DNA of 64,000 bases from Bacteroidota bacterium (lineage in GTDB: Bacteria > Bacteroidota > Bacteroidia > AKYH767-A > OLB10). Both the position numbers and the translations under genes were made by a program. Position 1 is the stretch's first letter; every line of letters begins with the position of its first letter. Below the pieces are notes generated by a model. The model had not been told where the DNA came from, searched no databases, and worked only from the letters and a program-made list of their open reading frames with translations. The DNA lies in NCBI GenBank assembly GCA_016717725.1, contig JADKFA010000001.1:271536-335535 (forward strand), written 5' to 3'. This document shows, in pieces, positions 7,414-15,857 of this stretch.

Positions 7414-7431
7414 TCGGATATTTTTGTCCGA
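7414..7431. promoter_or_regulatory. Operator TCGGA-N8-TCCGA over the -7 element of the NO/TPL operon
   Basis: TCGGA (7414-7418) and TCCGA (7427-7431) form an inverted repeat whose spacer contains TATTTTTG (7419-7426), an exact TAnnTTTG promoter element. The same motif with the same spacing occurs upstream of the Rrf2 gene (13024-13041). A repressor bound here would block the promoter. The Rrf2 protein is the natural candidate. Confidence 0.65.
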
Positions 7432-7453
7432 TTAATAATTAATTAAATTGAAC

Positions 7454-9259
7454 ATGCCCATCACACCACTTCATTCATTTCATATTCCAGTTATGGGGTT
7501 GGGATACACTATAGACACTCCAATTAAGGTAGGCAAATTTGGGATTTCATCAGTAGTATCAATCATCGAAGATCACCTTGTGGAACAAATGCGTGAAATT
7601 ATCTCTACCAGAGAAAATATACCTTTTGAAAAAATAACTGCAAAAGAAGATGATTCAAGAGCGAAAAGAATAACCAGCTACTTGAATTTACTTCAAAAAG
7701 TATTGAACGGACAGATCCAAAAACTCAAAAACGAAGATTTTGACAAGGATGAAGATATCAATAAGTATTTCGAACTGTTGTCCAATACTTCGCCATTAAA
7801 ATCTCTTTACCTTTCATTAAAGACAAGCAAGGGAACAGAAAAAAAAACAATAGAAGACCAATTAAAATCATCAATAGAAGTAGGTTCAATAGATGTAAAC
7901 ATCATGACCAAACTTGATAAGCTCAACTACACAAAATCTGGAGAAGCTTTACCTCAAGAATATTCAGATGCATTATCTGCATTAAGAGGGTATGCTAATA
8001 GCAATTTATGTTCATCTATTGTTTTTTCAGCTGGGCTAAATCCAAGATTATTTTCCTATTGCGAAAAATTCGAAGACTTTTGCCCAAACGAAGATGGCAT
8101 AATAAAGAAAAAAATAATTTTAAAAGTAAGCGACTATCGTTCTGCCCTAATACAAGGAAAATATCTTGCAAAAAAAGGGCTTTGGATTTCAGAATTCAGA
8201 ATTGAATCAGGAATTAATTGTGGAGGTCATGCATTTGTCTCCAATGGTTTGCTTCTTGGTCCAATACTCGAAGAATTCAAACAAAAAAGAGAAGACCTTT
8301 ATCAAGAGTTATTTAACGAATGCAATAAAACATTATTGCTAAAAGAAAAATTTCCGTTATCACCTCATGCTACTTTATCATTTACAGCACAAGGAGGAAT
8401 TGGCACATCTGAAGAGCATAAAAACTTACTTGAATATTATCAACTCAACTCCCTTGGGTGGGGCAGTCCGTTTTTAATGGTTCCAGAAGCCACTAACGTC
8501 GACAAAGAAACTTTACTCAAATTAATCAAGGCAAAAAAAACTGACTATTATATTAGTCATGCATCACCCCTCGGAGTTCCCTTTAACAATTTCAAAGAAA
8601 GTAGTGCAGAAAAACAAAGAAAACAAAGAATAGCGCAAAACAAACCCGGAAGCCCTTGCTATAAAAAATTCTTGTCGAACAATACTGAGTTTACTGAAAA
8701 GATGATTTGCACAGCTTCTAGACAATATCAACATTTGAAAATAAAACAACTTGAAAAAACGATTACGGATAAAACAGAATTAAAAGATCAAATAAAGGAG
8801 GCAACAGAAAAAGATTGTCTGTGCGCTGGATTAGGTGCCTCCGCAATATTAGTAAACCATCAGAGACCATCACATAATTTGACTGCTGTAACCATTTGTC
8901 CAGGCCCAAACCTTGCCTATTTCTCTGGTAGTTTTTCATTGAAACAAATGGTGGATCATATTTATGGAAGAACACAATTATTAAATGAAACTTTTAGGCC
9001 ACATGTTTTCATTAATGAACTCGAACTATATATCTCTTACATCAAAAGAGAATTCGAAAAAAGCAGAAGCAACTTAACCGAAAAGCGCAAATCCTATTTT
9101 TCATCGTTCAAAGCCAACTTAATGGAAGGAATTAAATATTACGAGCAATACTTTACACCACTTCTATTTGTAAATGATGTAGTATTTCAAAAAAATATTT
9201 TATTGCTTGAAGAAAATAAAATATCAATTCAAAAAATATTCTATTCTTTAGATAAATAA
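7454..9259 (+). CDS. Unrecognised conserved-looking protein, possibly flavin TIM-barrel
   Basis: This 601-residue protein starts at ATG 7454; a TTG at 7448 would add two residues. It has no signal peptide and no membrane segment. A central part reads like an FMN-binding TIM barrel: AQGGIGTSEEH (about 313-323) resembles the phosphate-binding GGIGT loop of nitronate monooxygenase and PfaD proteins, and VGWG/GWGSPF follows. Conserved-looking cysteines occur in INCGGHAF, GSPCYKK, ICTASRQY, DCLCAG and TICPGPN, which could bind a metal or cluster. The N-terminal 150 residues and the C-terminal 100 are helical and charged. It is the first gene of an operon with tyrosine phenol-lyase and NO-reductase-like genes, under the shared operator. 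I cannot name a function; an oxidoreductase is a guess. Confidence 0.6.
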   Translation: MPITPLHSFHIPVMGLGYTIDTPIKVGKFGISSVVSIIEDHLVEQMREIISTRENIPFEKITAKEDDSRAKRITSYLNLLQKVLNGQIQKLKNEDFDKDEDINKYFELLSNTSPLKSLYLSLKTSKGTEKKTIEDQLKSSIEVGSIDVNIMTKLDKLNYTKSGEALPQEYSDALSALRGYANSNLCSSIVFSAGLNPRLFSYCEKFEDFCPNEDGIIKKKIILKVSDYRSALIQGKYLAKKGLWISEFRIESGINCGGHAFVSNGLLLGPILEEFKQKREDLYQELFNECNKTLLLKEKFPLSPHATLSFTAQGGIGTSEEHKNLLEYYQLNSLGWGSPFLMVPEATNVDKETLLKLIKAKKTDYYISHASPLGVPFNNFKESSAEKQRKQRIAQNKPGSPCYKKFLSNNTEFTEKMICTASRQYQHLKIKQLEKTITDKTELKDQIKEATEKDCLCAGLGASAILVNHQRPSHNLTAVTICPGPNLAYFSGSFSLKQMVDHIYGRTQLLNETFRPHVFINELELYISYIKREFEKSRSNLTEKRKSYFSSFKANLMEGIKYYEQYFTPLLFVNDVVFQKNILLLEENKISIQKIFYSLDK

Positions 9260-9291
9260 CAAATACTATTCCTAACAACTTCAAGCGTGAC

Positions 9292-10671
9292 ATGAAAAGT
9301 AAAATCTCTTGGGCAGAACCCTACAAAATGAAAATGGTTGAGTTGTTAAAGATGACCAACAGCAAACAAAGAACGAAAGCAATAAAAGAAGCAGGATACA
9401 ACACTTTTTTATTAAAGTCAGAAGATGTTTATATTGATTTATTGACCGACAGCGGAACCAATTCCATGAGTGATCGCCAATGGGGAGCATTCATGACTGG
9501 TGATGAAGCTTATGCCGGCAGCAAGAGTTTTTACAAATTGGAAAAAGCAATTCAACAATTTTACGGATATAAATACATCATTCCAACTCATCAAGGTAGA
9601 GCTGCTGAAAATATTTTATCAAAAATACTGATTAAAAAAGGAGATGTCATTCCTGGAAACATGTACTTTACCACAACGCGACTACATCAAGAACTAGCTG
9701 GTGGTCAATTTTTTGATATTATTATTGATGAAGCGCATGATCCATTTAACGAACATCCATTTAAAGGGAATATTGACATCAGCAAACTTGATAAATTAGT
9801 AAAAAAATATGGTGCAAAAAAAATTCCTTATGTAAGTTTAGCAACAAACGTAAATTTAGCAGGTGGGCAGCCCATCAGCATGGAAAACTTAAAAGAACTC
9901 AGACACTACACCAAAAAACACAAAATTAGAATTATTCATGACATGACTCGCGTTGCAGAAAATGCATACTTCATTCAACAACGAGAAAAAGGATATGAAA
10001 AGAAAAGCATTAAAGAAATCGTAAAAGAAATTTGTTCTCATACCGATGGTGCAACAATGAGTGCCAAAAAAGATGCGCTCGTAAATATTGGTGGATTTCT
10101 GGCAACCAATGAATGGGACGTTTACGAAGAAGCAAGAAACCTTGTTGTGGTATATGAAGGTCTTCATACATATGGTGGCTTAGCTGGTCGTGATATGGAA
10201 GCAATAGCCATTGGTATCGAAGAAAGTCTTGATGACTTCCATCAACATGCACGTGTTGGTCAAGTTGAATATTTAGGCACTAAAATGATAGAATATAAGA
10301 TTCCTATTGTAAAGCCTATTGGAGGACATGGAATTTTTGTTGATGCAAAATCATTTCTTCCTCACCTTAATCAAGAACAATATCCTGCTCAAACACTAGC
10401 AGCAGAAATATACATTGAAGGCGGCATTCGCACGATGGAGAGAGGAATTGTTTCGGCTGGTCGAAAATCAAATGGTGAAAATCACAAACCGAAACTAGAA
10501 CTTGTACGCTTCACCATTCCTCGTCGAGTCTATACGCAAGCACATATGGATGTAATAGCGGAATCGGCAGCATCAGTATATGATAGAAGAAAACACATCA
10601 AAGGTTTAAAAATGATATATGAACCAAAATACTTACGCTTTTTTCAAGCCAAATTCGAAACAATAAAATAA
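9292..10671 (+). CDS. tpl: Tyrosine phenol-lyase
   Basis: This 459-residue PLP enzyme of the beta-eliminating lyase family cleaves tyrosine to phenol, pyruvate and ammonia. The PLP lysine is K260 in MSAKKDALVNIGG. Substrate-determining residues follow tyrosine phenol-lyase, not tryptophanase: FTTTR (T127, where tryptophanase has Asp) and TMERG (M382, R384, where tryptophanase has Val and Ile). Large blocks such as EAGYNTFLL, YIDLLTDSGTN, YGGLAGRDMEA and FTIPRRVYT match my memory of Citrobacter TPL. It is second in the operon, 32 bp after the 7454 gene and 33 bp before norC. Its placement with NO-reductase-like genes is unusual. Confidence 0.88.
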   Translation: MKSKISWAEPYKMKMVELLKMTNSKQRTKAIKEAGYNTFLLKSEDVYIDLLTDSGTNSMSDRQWGAFMTGDEAYAGSKSFYKLEKAIQQFYGYKYIIPTHQGRAAENILSKILIKKGDVIPGNMYFTTTRLHQELAGGQFFDIIIDEAHDPFNEHPFKGNIDISKLDKLVKKYGAKKIPYVSLATNVNLAGGQPISMENLKELRHYTKKHKIRIIHDMTRVAENAYFIQQREKGYEKKSIKEIVKEICSHTDGATMSAKKDALVNIGGFLATNEWDVYEEARNLVVVYEGLHTYGGLAGRDMEAIAIGIEESLDDFHQHARVGQVEYLGTKMIEYKIPIVKPIGGHGIFVDAKSFLPHLNQEQYPAQTLAAEIYIEGGIRTMERGIVSAGRKSNGENHKPKLELVRFTIPRRVYTQAHMDVIAESAASVYDRRKHIKGLKMIYEPKYLRFFQAKFETIK

Positions 10672-10704
10672 AACAATTTAAGTAATAGATTTTAATACTG
10701 AACT

Positions 10705-11127
10705 ATGTTTACAATTACACCGAAACATATTTTTATTGCACTCTGTACGTTGTTCCTCATCTATTCATCATTCATTTATAATCAACCTTCCATTCATTCC
10801 AAGAATAAAATATTTCATCAGAAAAGAGCAGGAGAAGGCAAATTGGTATGGCAAAAATACAATTGCCAAAGTTGCCATCAGCTCTATGGACTTGGAGGAT
10901 ATTTAGGACCAGACCTTACCAATATTTACTCCAATCCTCAAAAAGGAGAAGTTGTTATTAGAGCCATGTTAGAATCAGGAACAAGGCAAATGCCTTCTTT
11001 TAAATTGAAAGAAGACGAAGTTTTATCACTCCTTGAATTTCTAAAGTCAGCAGATGCAAGTGGTAGAGCCGACCCACGAGAATTTAAAGTAAACGAATTA
11101 GGTTTAACGGAACCAAATGAAAATTAA
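10705..11127 (+). CDS. norC: NorC-like membrane-anchored cytochrome c
   Basis: This 140-residue protein has one N-terminal membrane anchor (about 8-25) and a periplasmic monoheme cytochrome c domain. The heme site is CQSCH (54-58) and the likely axial Met is in TRQMPSF. The sequence YNCQSCHQLYGLGGYLGPDLTN is typical of NorC, the electron-input subunit of cytochrome c nitric oxide reductase. Its stop overlaps the start of the NorB-like gene by 11 bases, which supports translational coupling and a complex of the two. Confidence 0.88.
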   Translation: MFTITPKHIFIALCTLFLIYSSFIYNQPSIHSKNKIFHQKRAGEGKLVWQKYNCQSCHQLYGLGGYLGPDLTNIYSNPQKGEVVIRAMLESGTRQMPSFKLKEDEVLSLLEFLKSADASGRADPREFKVNELGLTEPNEN

Positions 11128-12418
11128 CAATGGAAAATTATTCATAACTACAGCACTTCTACTATTAGTGCTTGCACTTTGCTTTGGATTACTTTCAGTC
11201 ATCACCTATTTATTTCCCTATTTTTTGAAAGAAGAATTAGGTTTTTCGGCATTACGACCTTTGCATGTTAGCATGGCCATCTTCTGGATAATTCTAGGTG
11301 CCACAGGATGTATCTATTATAGTGTTGAAGAATACATTCAAAAAAAAGCAAACAAAAATCTAGCCCTCATACAATGGGCATTTTGGATAATAGCAATTTT
11401 AGGGATAATTCATAGTTATATCAATCATAATTTTGGTGGCAGAGAATACTGGGAGTTCAATACAATTTGGGCTATTCCAATTCTAATAGCTTGGATACTT
11501 TTCATGTTCAATATAATTCCTCTCATGATCTCTATTAAAAGATGGCCGGTCTATTTTTGGATGTGGTTTACTGGAATAGTATTTTTTTTATTCACCTTTA
11601 TTGAAAACTATCTATGGACCATACCCTATTTTAGAGAAAACCTAATTTTAGATATGACGGTTCAATGGAAAGTAAATGGATCCCTCGTAGGAGCATGGAA
11701 TCAAATCTTGTATGGTACTGCTTTTTATCTAATGGACAAATTTGACAACAAGAAAACCATAGGAGGGTCCAAGCTTGCATTCTTCATGTATTTCTTAGGT
11801 CTATTCAATCTAATGTTCAATTGGGGTCATCATATTTATACGCTTCCCACTGAAAACTACATTCGCTATATCGGGTATATTGTGAGTATGACAGAATGGG
11901 TCTTCTTTTTGAAGATTATTTGGTATTGGAAAAAAGAGATTAACTCTACACTTAATTTAAACAAAGTGTATTCCTACAAATTTATTGCAGCGACGAATGT
12001 TTGGGTCTTCCTAAATATGGGACAAGCGATATTAATGTCAATTCCTGCCTTGAATCTCTATACACATGGAACACACGTCACCGTTGCTCATGCGATGGGT
12101 ACTACAATTGGTATCAACAGTATGATTATACTTTCAACATGCTTCACTTTTTTATACAATAGCAAACAAAGTACAATTCCAAATACCATGAATTTTGCCT
12201 TTTGGCTACTTCAAATAAGTCTATTTATTTTTTGGACAACACTTAATTGGGCAGGTATTATAAAAGGAATATGGCAACTTTCAATTGAGCCTATTCCATT
12301 TTCAGAAATGATGGAAAGTCTCCGACCGCTATTCGTCACTATATATATTTCAGGAGTGGGAATTTTCGTTGCAATCCTTCTACTTGTAAAGAATTTATTA
12401 TGGCGAAAATCTGGTTAA
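11117..12418 (+). CDS. norB: NorB-like heme-copper family subunit with altered active site
   Basis: This 433-residue integral membrane protein has about 12 helices and lines up with NorB, the NO reductase catalytic subunit. Retained are one heme-b His (H50 in RPLHVSM), two FeB His (H238, H239 in NWGHHIY), the Glu near them (E260) and the heme-b3 His (H325 in VAHAMG). Altered relative to Pseudomonas NorB are His207, replaced by N187; Glu211, replaced by V191 (segment VNGSLVGAWNQI); and the second heme-b His349, replaced by M327. These alignments are by eye, and the first is ungapped across 12 residues. It may be a non-canonical NO reductase or an NO dismutase-like enzyme, or it may have lost activity. 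It is the last gene of the operon. Confidence 0.8.
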   Translation: MKINNGKLFITTALLLLVLALCFGLLSVITYLFPYFLKEELGFSALRPLHVSMAIFWIILGATGCIYYSVEEYIQKKANKNLALIQWAFWIIAILGIIHSYINHNFGGREYWEFNTIWAIPILIAWILFMFNIIPLMISIKRWPVYFWMWFTGIVFFLFTFIENYLWTIPYFRENLILDMTVQWKVNGSLVGAWNQILYGTAFYLMDKFDNKKTIGGSKLAFFMYFLGLFNLMFNWGHHIYTLPTENYIRYIGYIVSMTEWVFFLKIIWYWKKEINSTLNLNKVYSYKFIAATNVWVFLNMGQAILMSIPALNLYTHGTHVTVAHAMGTTIGINSMIILSTCFTFLYNSKQSTIPNTMNFAFWLLQISLFIFWTTLNWAGIIKGIWQLSIEPIPFSEMMESLRPLFVTIYISGVGIFVAILLLVKNLLWRKSG

Positions 12419-13022
12419 GTAAGGATATTATCCATGTTTAATATAATCAACTCTGCTCAATAATTCCTGCGATCAGAAATTAATTTAAATTAATATACAT
12501 AAAAAGGTTCGCAAGGAGAAGGATGCTAGAATGGTTCGCATTGTCGCAAAGTCCGAAGAAGGAAAATTACTCGCACGAGGCGCAAAGGGTCACAGAGAAA
12601 TTTCATTAATTAATATTCAATGAATAATATTCAATGATAAAACGCTGTTACCTCTGTGAAAAACTCTGTGGCATTTGTGGATAAAGAATATAAGATTTAA
12701 AATCGAAATTAAAATTGCAACGAATAGTTCTTGCAATAATATTCTCGCTTAATAATATTTTTTCATGACGCCAACTTATTCTAACTTACTATGCATTGAG
12801 TAGGATATGACAGAAGCGGAACTGAGTCCTGCGTAGGTTGCGACTGTAGCGTTATGTGCACCGAGTAGGTTGAAGTCAAAGCAGAATGTTTAATCTATTG
12901 GACTATTTCATCTGAAGCTTGTGTATAATCGTATGCCTTTCTATCTTCCTGATTATGACTTATAAAGAAATTTCTAATTAAAATCGTAATAATAATATCT
13001 ACAATTAAATGTTCAAAAGTTA
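12419..13022. other. Non-coding stretch between norB and the Rrf2 gene
   Basis: About 600 bp hold no open frame that I accept. Around 12585-12690 there are segments (CAAAGGGTCACAGAG and CCTCTGTGAAAAACTCTGTGG) that read as inverted, degenerate copies of each other, resembling a dispersed Bacteroidota intergenic repeat. Around 12815-12880 GAGTAGG occurs twice in a GC-richer segment. I see no terminator with a clear T-run and cannot support an RNA gene. Confidence 0.4.
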
Positions 13023-13065
13023 ATCGGATAATTTTATCCGATATCTAGAAGTTCAACTACTTTTG
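13023..13065 (+). promoter_or_regulatory. Operator and promoter of the Rrf2 gene
   Basis: TCGGA (13024-13028) and TCCGA (13037-13041) form a nearly perfect 20-bp palindrome, ATCGGATA...TATCCGAT, with the same spacing as at 7414. Downstream is TACTTTTG (13058-13065), an exact TAnnTTTG element 15 bp before the ATG. The operator covers the -33 region. An outer inverted repeat, TTCAAAAGT (about 13013) and ACTTTTGAA (about 13060), encloses it. Autoregulation by the Rrf2 protein is likely. Confidence 0.65.
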
Positions 13066-13080
13066 AATAAAATACGAATT

Positions 13081-13518
13081 ATGCTTCTTTCTAAAGCTTG
13101 TGAACACGCAGTGAGAGCGACTATATATATAGGACAACAATCTTCCACTGAAGGTCGAGTGAGTTTAAAAGAAATTGCGATGGAAATTGATGCACCTGAA
13201 GCGTTCACGGCAAAAATATTACAACAACTTGTGAAGAAAGAAATCATTAGTTCTATTCAAGGTCCGAAAGGAGGATTTACGATGTACAAAAAATCCATAC
13301 GTCAAATAAAATTAATCGATATTATTCACACCATTGATGGAAATGCGTTTGAGACGAAATGCGTGTTAGGATTAAAGCTATGTTCAGAATTGAGCCCTTG
13401 CCCTGTGCATGATCAATTTAAACACATCAAAAAAGACTATTTAAATATGCTTCAAAAAACAAATATTCAAAAGATGATTCTTGGATTAGAGGATGGTGTA
13501 AGTTGTTTAAAAATATAA
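13081..13518 (+). CDS. Rrf2-family transcriptional regulator with three-cysteine cluster motif
   Basis: This 145-residue cytoplasmic winged-helix regulator starts at the ATG giving MLLSKACEHAVRA, the normal Rrf2 start; an upstream TTG at 13063 overlaps the promoter. The recognition region is SLKEIAMEIDAPEAFTAKILQQL, and GPKGGF forms the wing. C94, C101 and C107 (spacing CX6CX5C) correspond to the Fe-S ligands of IscR and NsrR. A cluster that senses NO or redox state therefore fits its place between NO-reductase-like genes and an oxygen-sensitive RNR. Its own promoter and that of the 7454 operon share an inverted repeat. Confidence 0.88.
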   Translation: MLLSKACEHAVRATIYIGQQSSTEGRVSLKEIAMEIDAPEAFTAKILQQLVKKEIISSIQGPKGGFTMYKKSIRQIKLIDIIHTIDGNAFETKCVLGLKLCSELSPCPVHDQFKHIKKDYLNMLQKTNIQKMILGLEDGVSCLKI

Positions 13519-13560
13519 CTAGGTAATTAAAATAAATTCTTACAGTTAGGTACAATTAAA

Positions 13561-15690
13561 ATGATTTATATGGAAAAATTTGTCATCAAAAGAAACGGAG
13601 AATACCAACCTTTAAATTATTATAAAATCTCTGATGCTATTCAAAAGGGCTTCGAAAGTGTAAATAAAAAATTCGAACCTATTTTTTTAGAACATATTCA
13701 TGAAGTACTTGAATCCAAAGAAGTGTGGGGTGTAGAAGAAATACAAGATATCATCGAACAACAGTTATTTCATCAACATCACTTTGATGTAATGAGATCC
13801 TTTATGCTATTCCGTCACACACGTAAACTACAACGAGAAAAAAAAGAAGGCATTCAATTCAACACAACATATGTTGACAGCACTCAAGCGATAGAAGAGT
13901 ACATTCGACAAAAAGATTGGAGGATTAATGCCAATGCAAATACTTCTTACTCCAATGCAGGGTTAGTGAATAATGTAGCAGGAAAAATCATTGCCAATTA
14001 TTGGCTGGACAAAATATACAATCCCGAAGAAGGATATGCACATCGAAATGGCGATATTCATATTCACGACTTAGATTGCTTAACTGGGTATTGCGCGGGC
14101 TGGAGCTTACGCGTATTGTTAAACGAAGGATTTAATGGAGTTAGAGGAAGAGTAGAAAGCAGACCCCCTTCCCACTTCAGAGAAGCGCTCGGGCAAATAG
14201 CCAATTTCCTAGGAATCTTACAAAGTGAATGGGCAGGTGCACAAGCATTAAGTTCATTCGACACCTATCTGGCTCCCTATGTATTCAAAGATAACTTGTC
14301 AATTGAAGATATAACTAAAGCTGTTCGAAGCTTCGTGTATAATCTCAATGTTCCTGCTCGATGGGGACAAAGTCCATTTACCAACATTACATTAGATTGG
14401 GTAGTCCCTACTGATTTAAAAGAACAAATTCCAACCAGGAGTAACCAACATTTATTTAAAGACACTAAAGACAAAGAACTTTTAGAACGATGCTCGCTAC
14501 GTGGAATTTCAAGCCCTGAAGATTTAAGATATGAACATTTCCAAATAGAAATGAACATGATCAATAAAGCTTACTATACGGTAATGACAGAAGGCGACTC
14601 AAACGGACAACCATTCACCTTTCCCATTCCTACTGTAAATATCACAGAAGATTTTGATTGGTATGGAGAAAACACAGACTTACTATTTGAAAACACTGCA
14701 AAAATTGGTTCTTCATATTTTCAAAACTTTATTGGAAGTCAATATGTGTTGGATGAATCCGGTAATCGAGTAGAAAATCCTAATGCGTATAAACCCAATG
14801 CTGTAAGAAGCATGTGTTGCAGATTACAACTAGATTTACGTGAACTTTTAAAAAGAGGAAATGGCTTATTTGGCAGTGCTGAAATGACAGGAAGTATTGG
14901 CGTTGTAACCTTAAATATGGCGAGATTGGGATACATTAACAAAGGCAATAAAAAGGCTCTTTTCTTAAGACTTGACGAACTCCTAATCATTGCAAAGTCG
15001 ACACTTGAAAAAAAGCGAATATTTATTCAAGAAATGTATAATCGAGGATTATTCCCCTATACAAAACGCTACTTAAGTCACTTCAGAAATCATTTTTCCA
15101 CTATAGGAGTAAATGGAATTAACGAGATGATATTAAATTTCAGTGAGGGCCAAAATAACATTACTGAAGACGAAGGAATTGAATTTGCCTCCAGCATCCT
15201 TGATCATATTCGTAATCGAATGAAAGAGTTTCAAGAAGAAACGGGGAATTTATATAATTTAGAAGCGACACCTGCCGAGGGAACCACTTACCGCTTTGCC
15301 AAAGAAGATAAAAAAAGATACTCCGATATTATTCAATCTGGAGAACAGGAAAACATTTATTACACGAACAGCTCACAAATTCCAGTGAATCACACTGACG
15401 ATCCCTTTGAAGCACTTTATTTACAAGATGAATTACAATGTAAATACACTGGCGGAACCGTTCTTCATTTATATATGAGAGAAAAAGTTAGTTCACCAGA
15501 AGCTTGTCGAAACCTCGTAAAAAAGGTCTTGTCCAATTTTCGATTACCCTACATTACTATCACTCCAGTTTTTAGTATTTGTCCAACTCATGGCTACTTA
15601 AGTGGTGAGCATGAATACTGTCCAACATGTGATGAAATACTACTAGCAAAACAAAAAGCGAATGGAACCTCAACCTTAAAACATAGATGA
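13561..15690 (+). CDS. nrdD: Anaerobic ribonucleoside-triphosphate reductase, large part without glycyl-radical tail
   Basis: This 709-residue class III RNR reduces NTPs to dNTPs without oxygen. An ATP-cone lies at about 5-95 (VIKRNGEYQPLNYYKI). The catalytic barrel follows, with HRNGDIHIHDLD, YNLNVPARWGQSPFTN and a Cys pair in SMCCRLQLDL. The C-terminal zinc-type site has C674, H677, C687 and C690 (CPTHGY...CPTC). The chain then ends after about 20 residues and lacks the RVxGY glycyl-radical segment. That segment is encoded by the next gene, whose ATG overlaps this stop (ATGA). No homopolymer at the junction would join the frames, so the split looks real. Confidence 0.93.
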   Translation: MIYMEKFVIKRNGEYQPLNYYKISDAIQKGFESVNKKFEPIFLEHIHEVLESKEVWGVEEIQDIIEQQLFHQHHFDVMRSFMLFRHTRKLQREKKEGIQFNTTYVDSTQAIEEYIRQKDWRINANANTSYSNAGLVNNVAGKIIANYWLDKIYNPEEGYAHRNGDIHIHDLDCLTGYCAGWSLRVLLNEGFNGVRGRVESRPPSHFREALGQIANFLGILQSEWAGAQALSSFDTYLAPYVFKDNLSIEDITKAVRSFVYNLNVPARWGQSPFTNITLDWVVPTDLKEQIPTRSNQHLFKDTKDKELLERCSLRGISSPEDLRYEHFQIEMNMINKAYYTVMTEGDSNGQPFTFPIPTVNITEDFDWYGENTDLLFENTAKIGSSYFQNFIGSQYVLDESGNRVENPNAYKPNAVRSMCCRLQLDLRELLKRGNGLFGSAEMTGSIGVVTLNMARLGYINKGNKKALFLRLDELLIIAKSTLEKKRIFIQEMYNRGLFPYTKRYLSHFRNHFSTIGVNGINEMILNFSEGQNNITEDEGIEFASSILDHIRNRMKEFQEETGNLYNLEATPAEGTTYRFAKEDKKRYSDIIQSGEQENIYYTNSSQIPVNHTDDPFEALYLQDELQCKYTGGTVLHLYMREKVSSPEACRNLVKKVLSNFRLPYITITPVFSICPTHGYLSGEHEYCPTCDEILLAKQKANGTSTLKHR

Positions 15691-15857
15691 AAACACAAAC
15701 TATCCAAGAAACATCTTTACTTAATCAAGAAGAACGCACTAAATGTTTAGTGTATACACGTGTGATGGGGTACCATCGACCAGTTGAAAGTTTTAATATC
15801 GGAAAAAAAGGTGAACATAAACAACGATTACATTTCACAGAAAGAAGATCATACTAA
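15687..15857 (+). CDS. Separate glycyl-radical domain of class III RNR
   Basis: This 56-residue protein starts at the ATG of an ATGA overlap with the nrdD stop. It contains EERTKC, then YTRVMGYHRPVESFNIGKK, which is the glycyl-radical loop and tail that normally ends NrdD. The radical Gly would be G28. It is in a different frame from nrdD. In the frame of this ORF a TAG lies just upstream of the ATG, so a simple one-base error would not fuse the two genes. It presumably binds NrdD and is activated by NrdG, a two-piece enzyme comparable to the spare-part logic of GrcA/YfiD. Its 3' end overlaps nrdG. Confidence 0.85.
   Translation: MKTQTIQETSLLNQEERTKCLVYTRVMGYHRPVESFNIGKKGEHKQRLHFTERRSY

Noticed and set aside
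9292..10671. Tryptophanase annotation
   Set aside because: The same family, but FTTTR and TMERG carry the tyrosine phenol-lyase residues (Thr, Met, Arg) where tryptophanase has Asp, Val and Ile.
11117..12418. cbb3-type oxidase subunit
   Set aside because: No cross-linked Tyr motif or CcoO partner is seen. The NorC-like partner and the NorB-type GHH and VAH segments fit the NOR family better.
12700..12900. Possible small RNA in the norB-rrf2 gap
   Set aside because: There is a GC-richer segment with a repeated GAGTAGG but no promoter, no terminator and no recognised RNA fold.
13561..15857. The split nrdD as another homopolymer sequencing error
   Set aside because: A TAG precedes the second ATG in its frame, so one inserted base upstream would not fuse the genes, and there is no homopolymer between that TAG and the nrdD stop.
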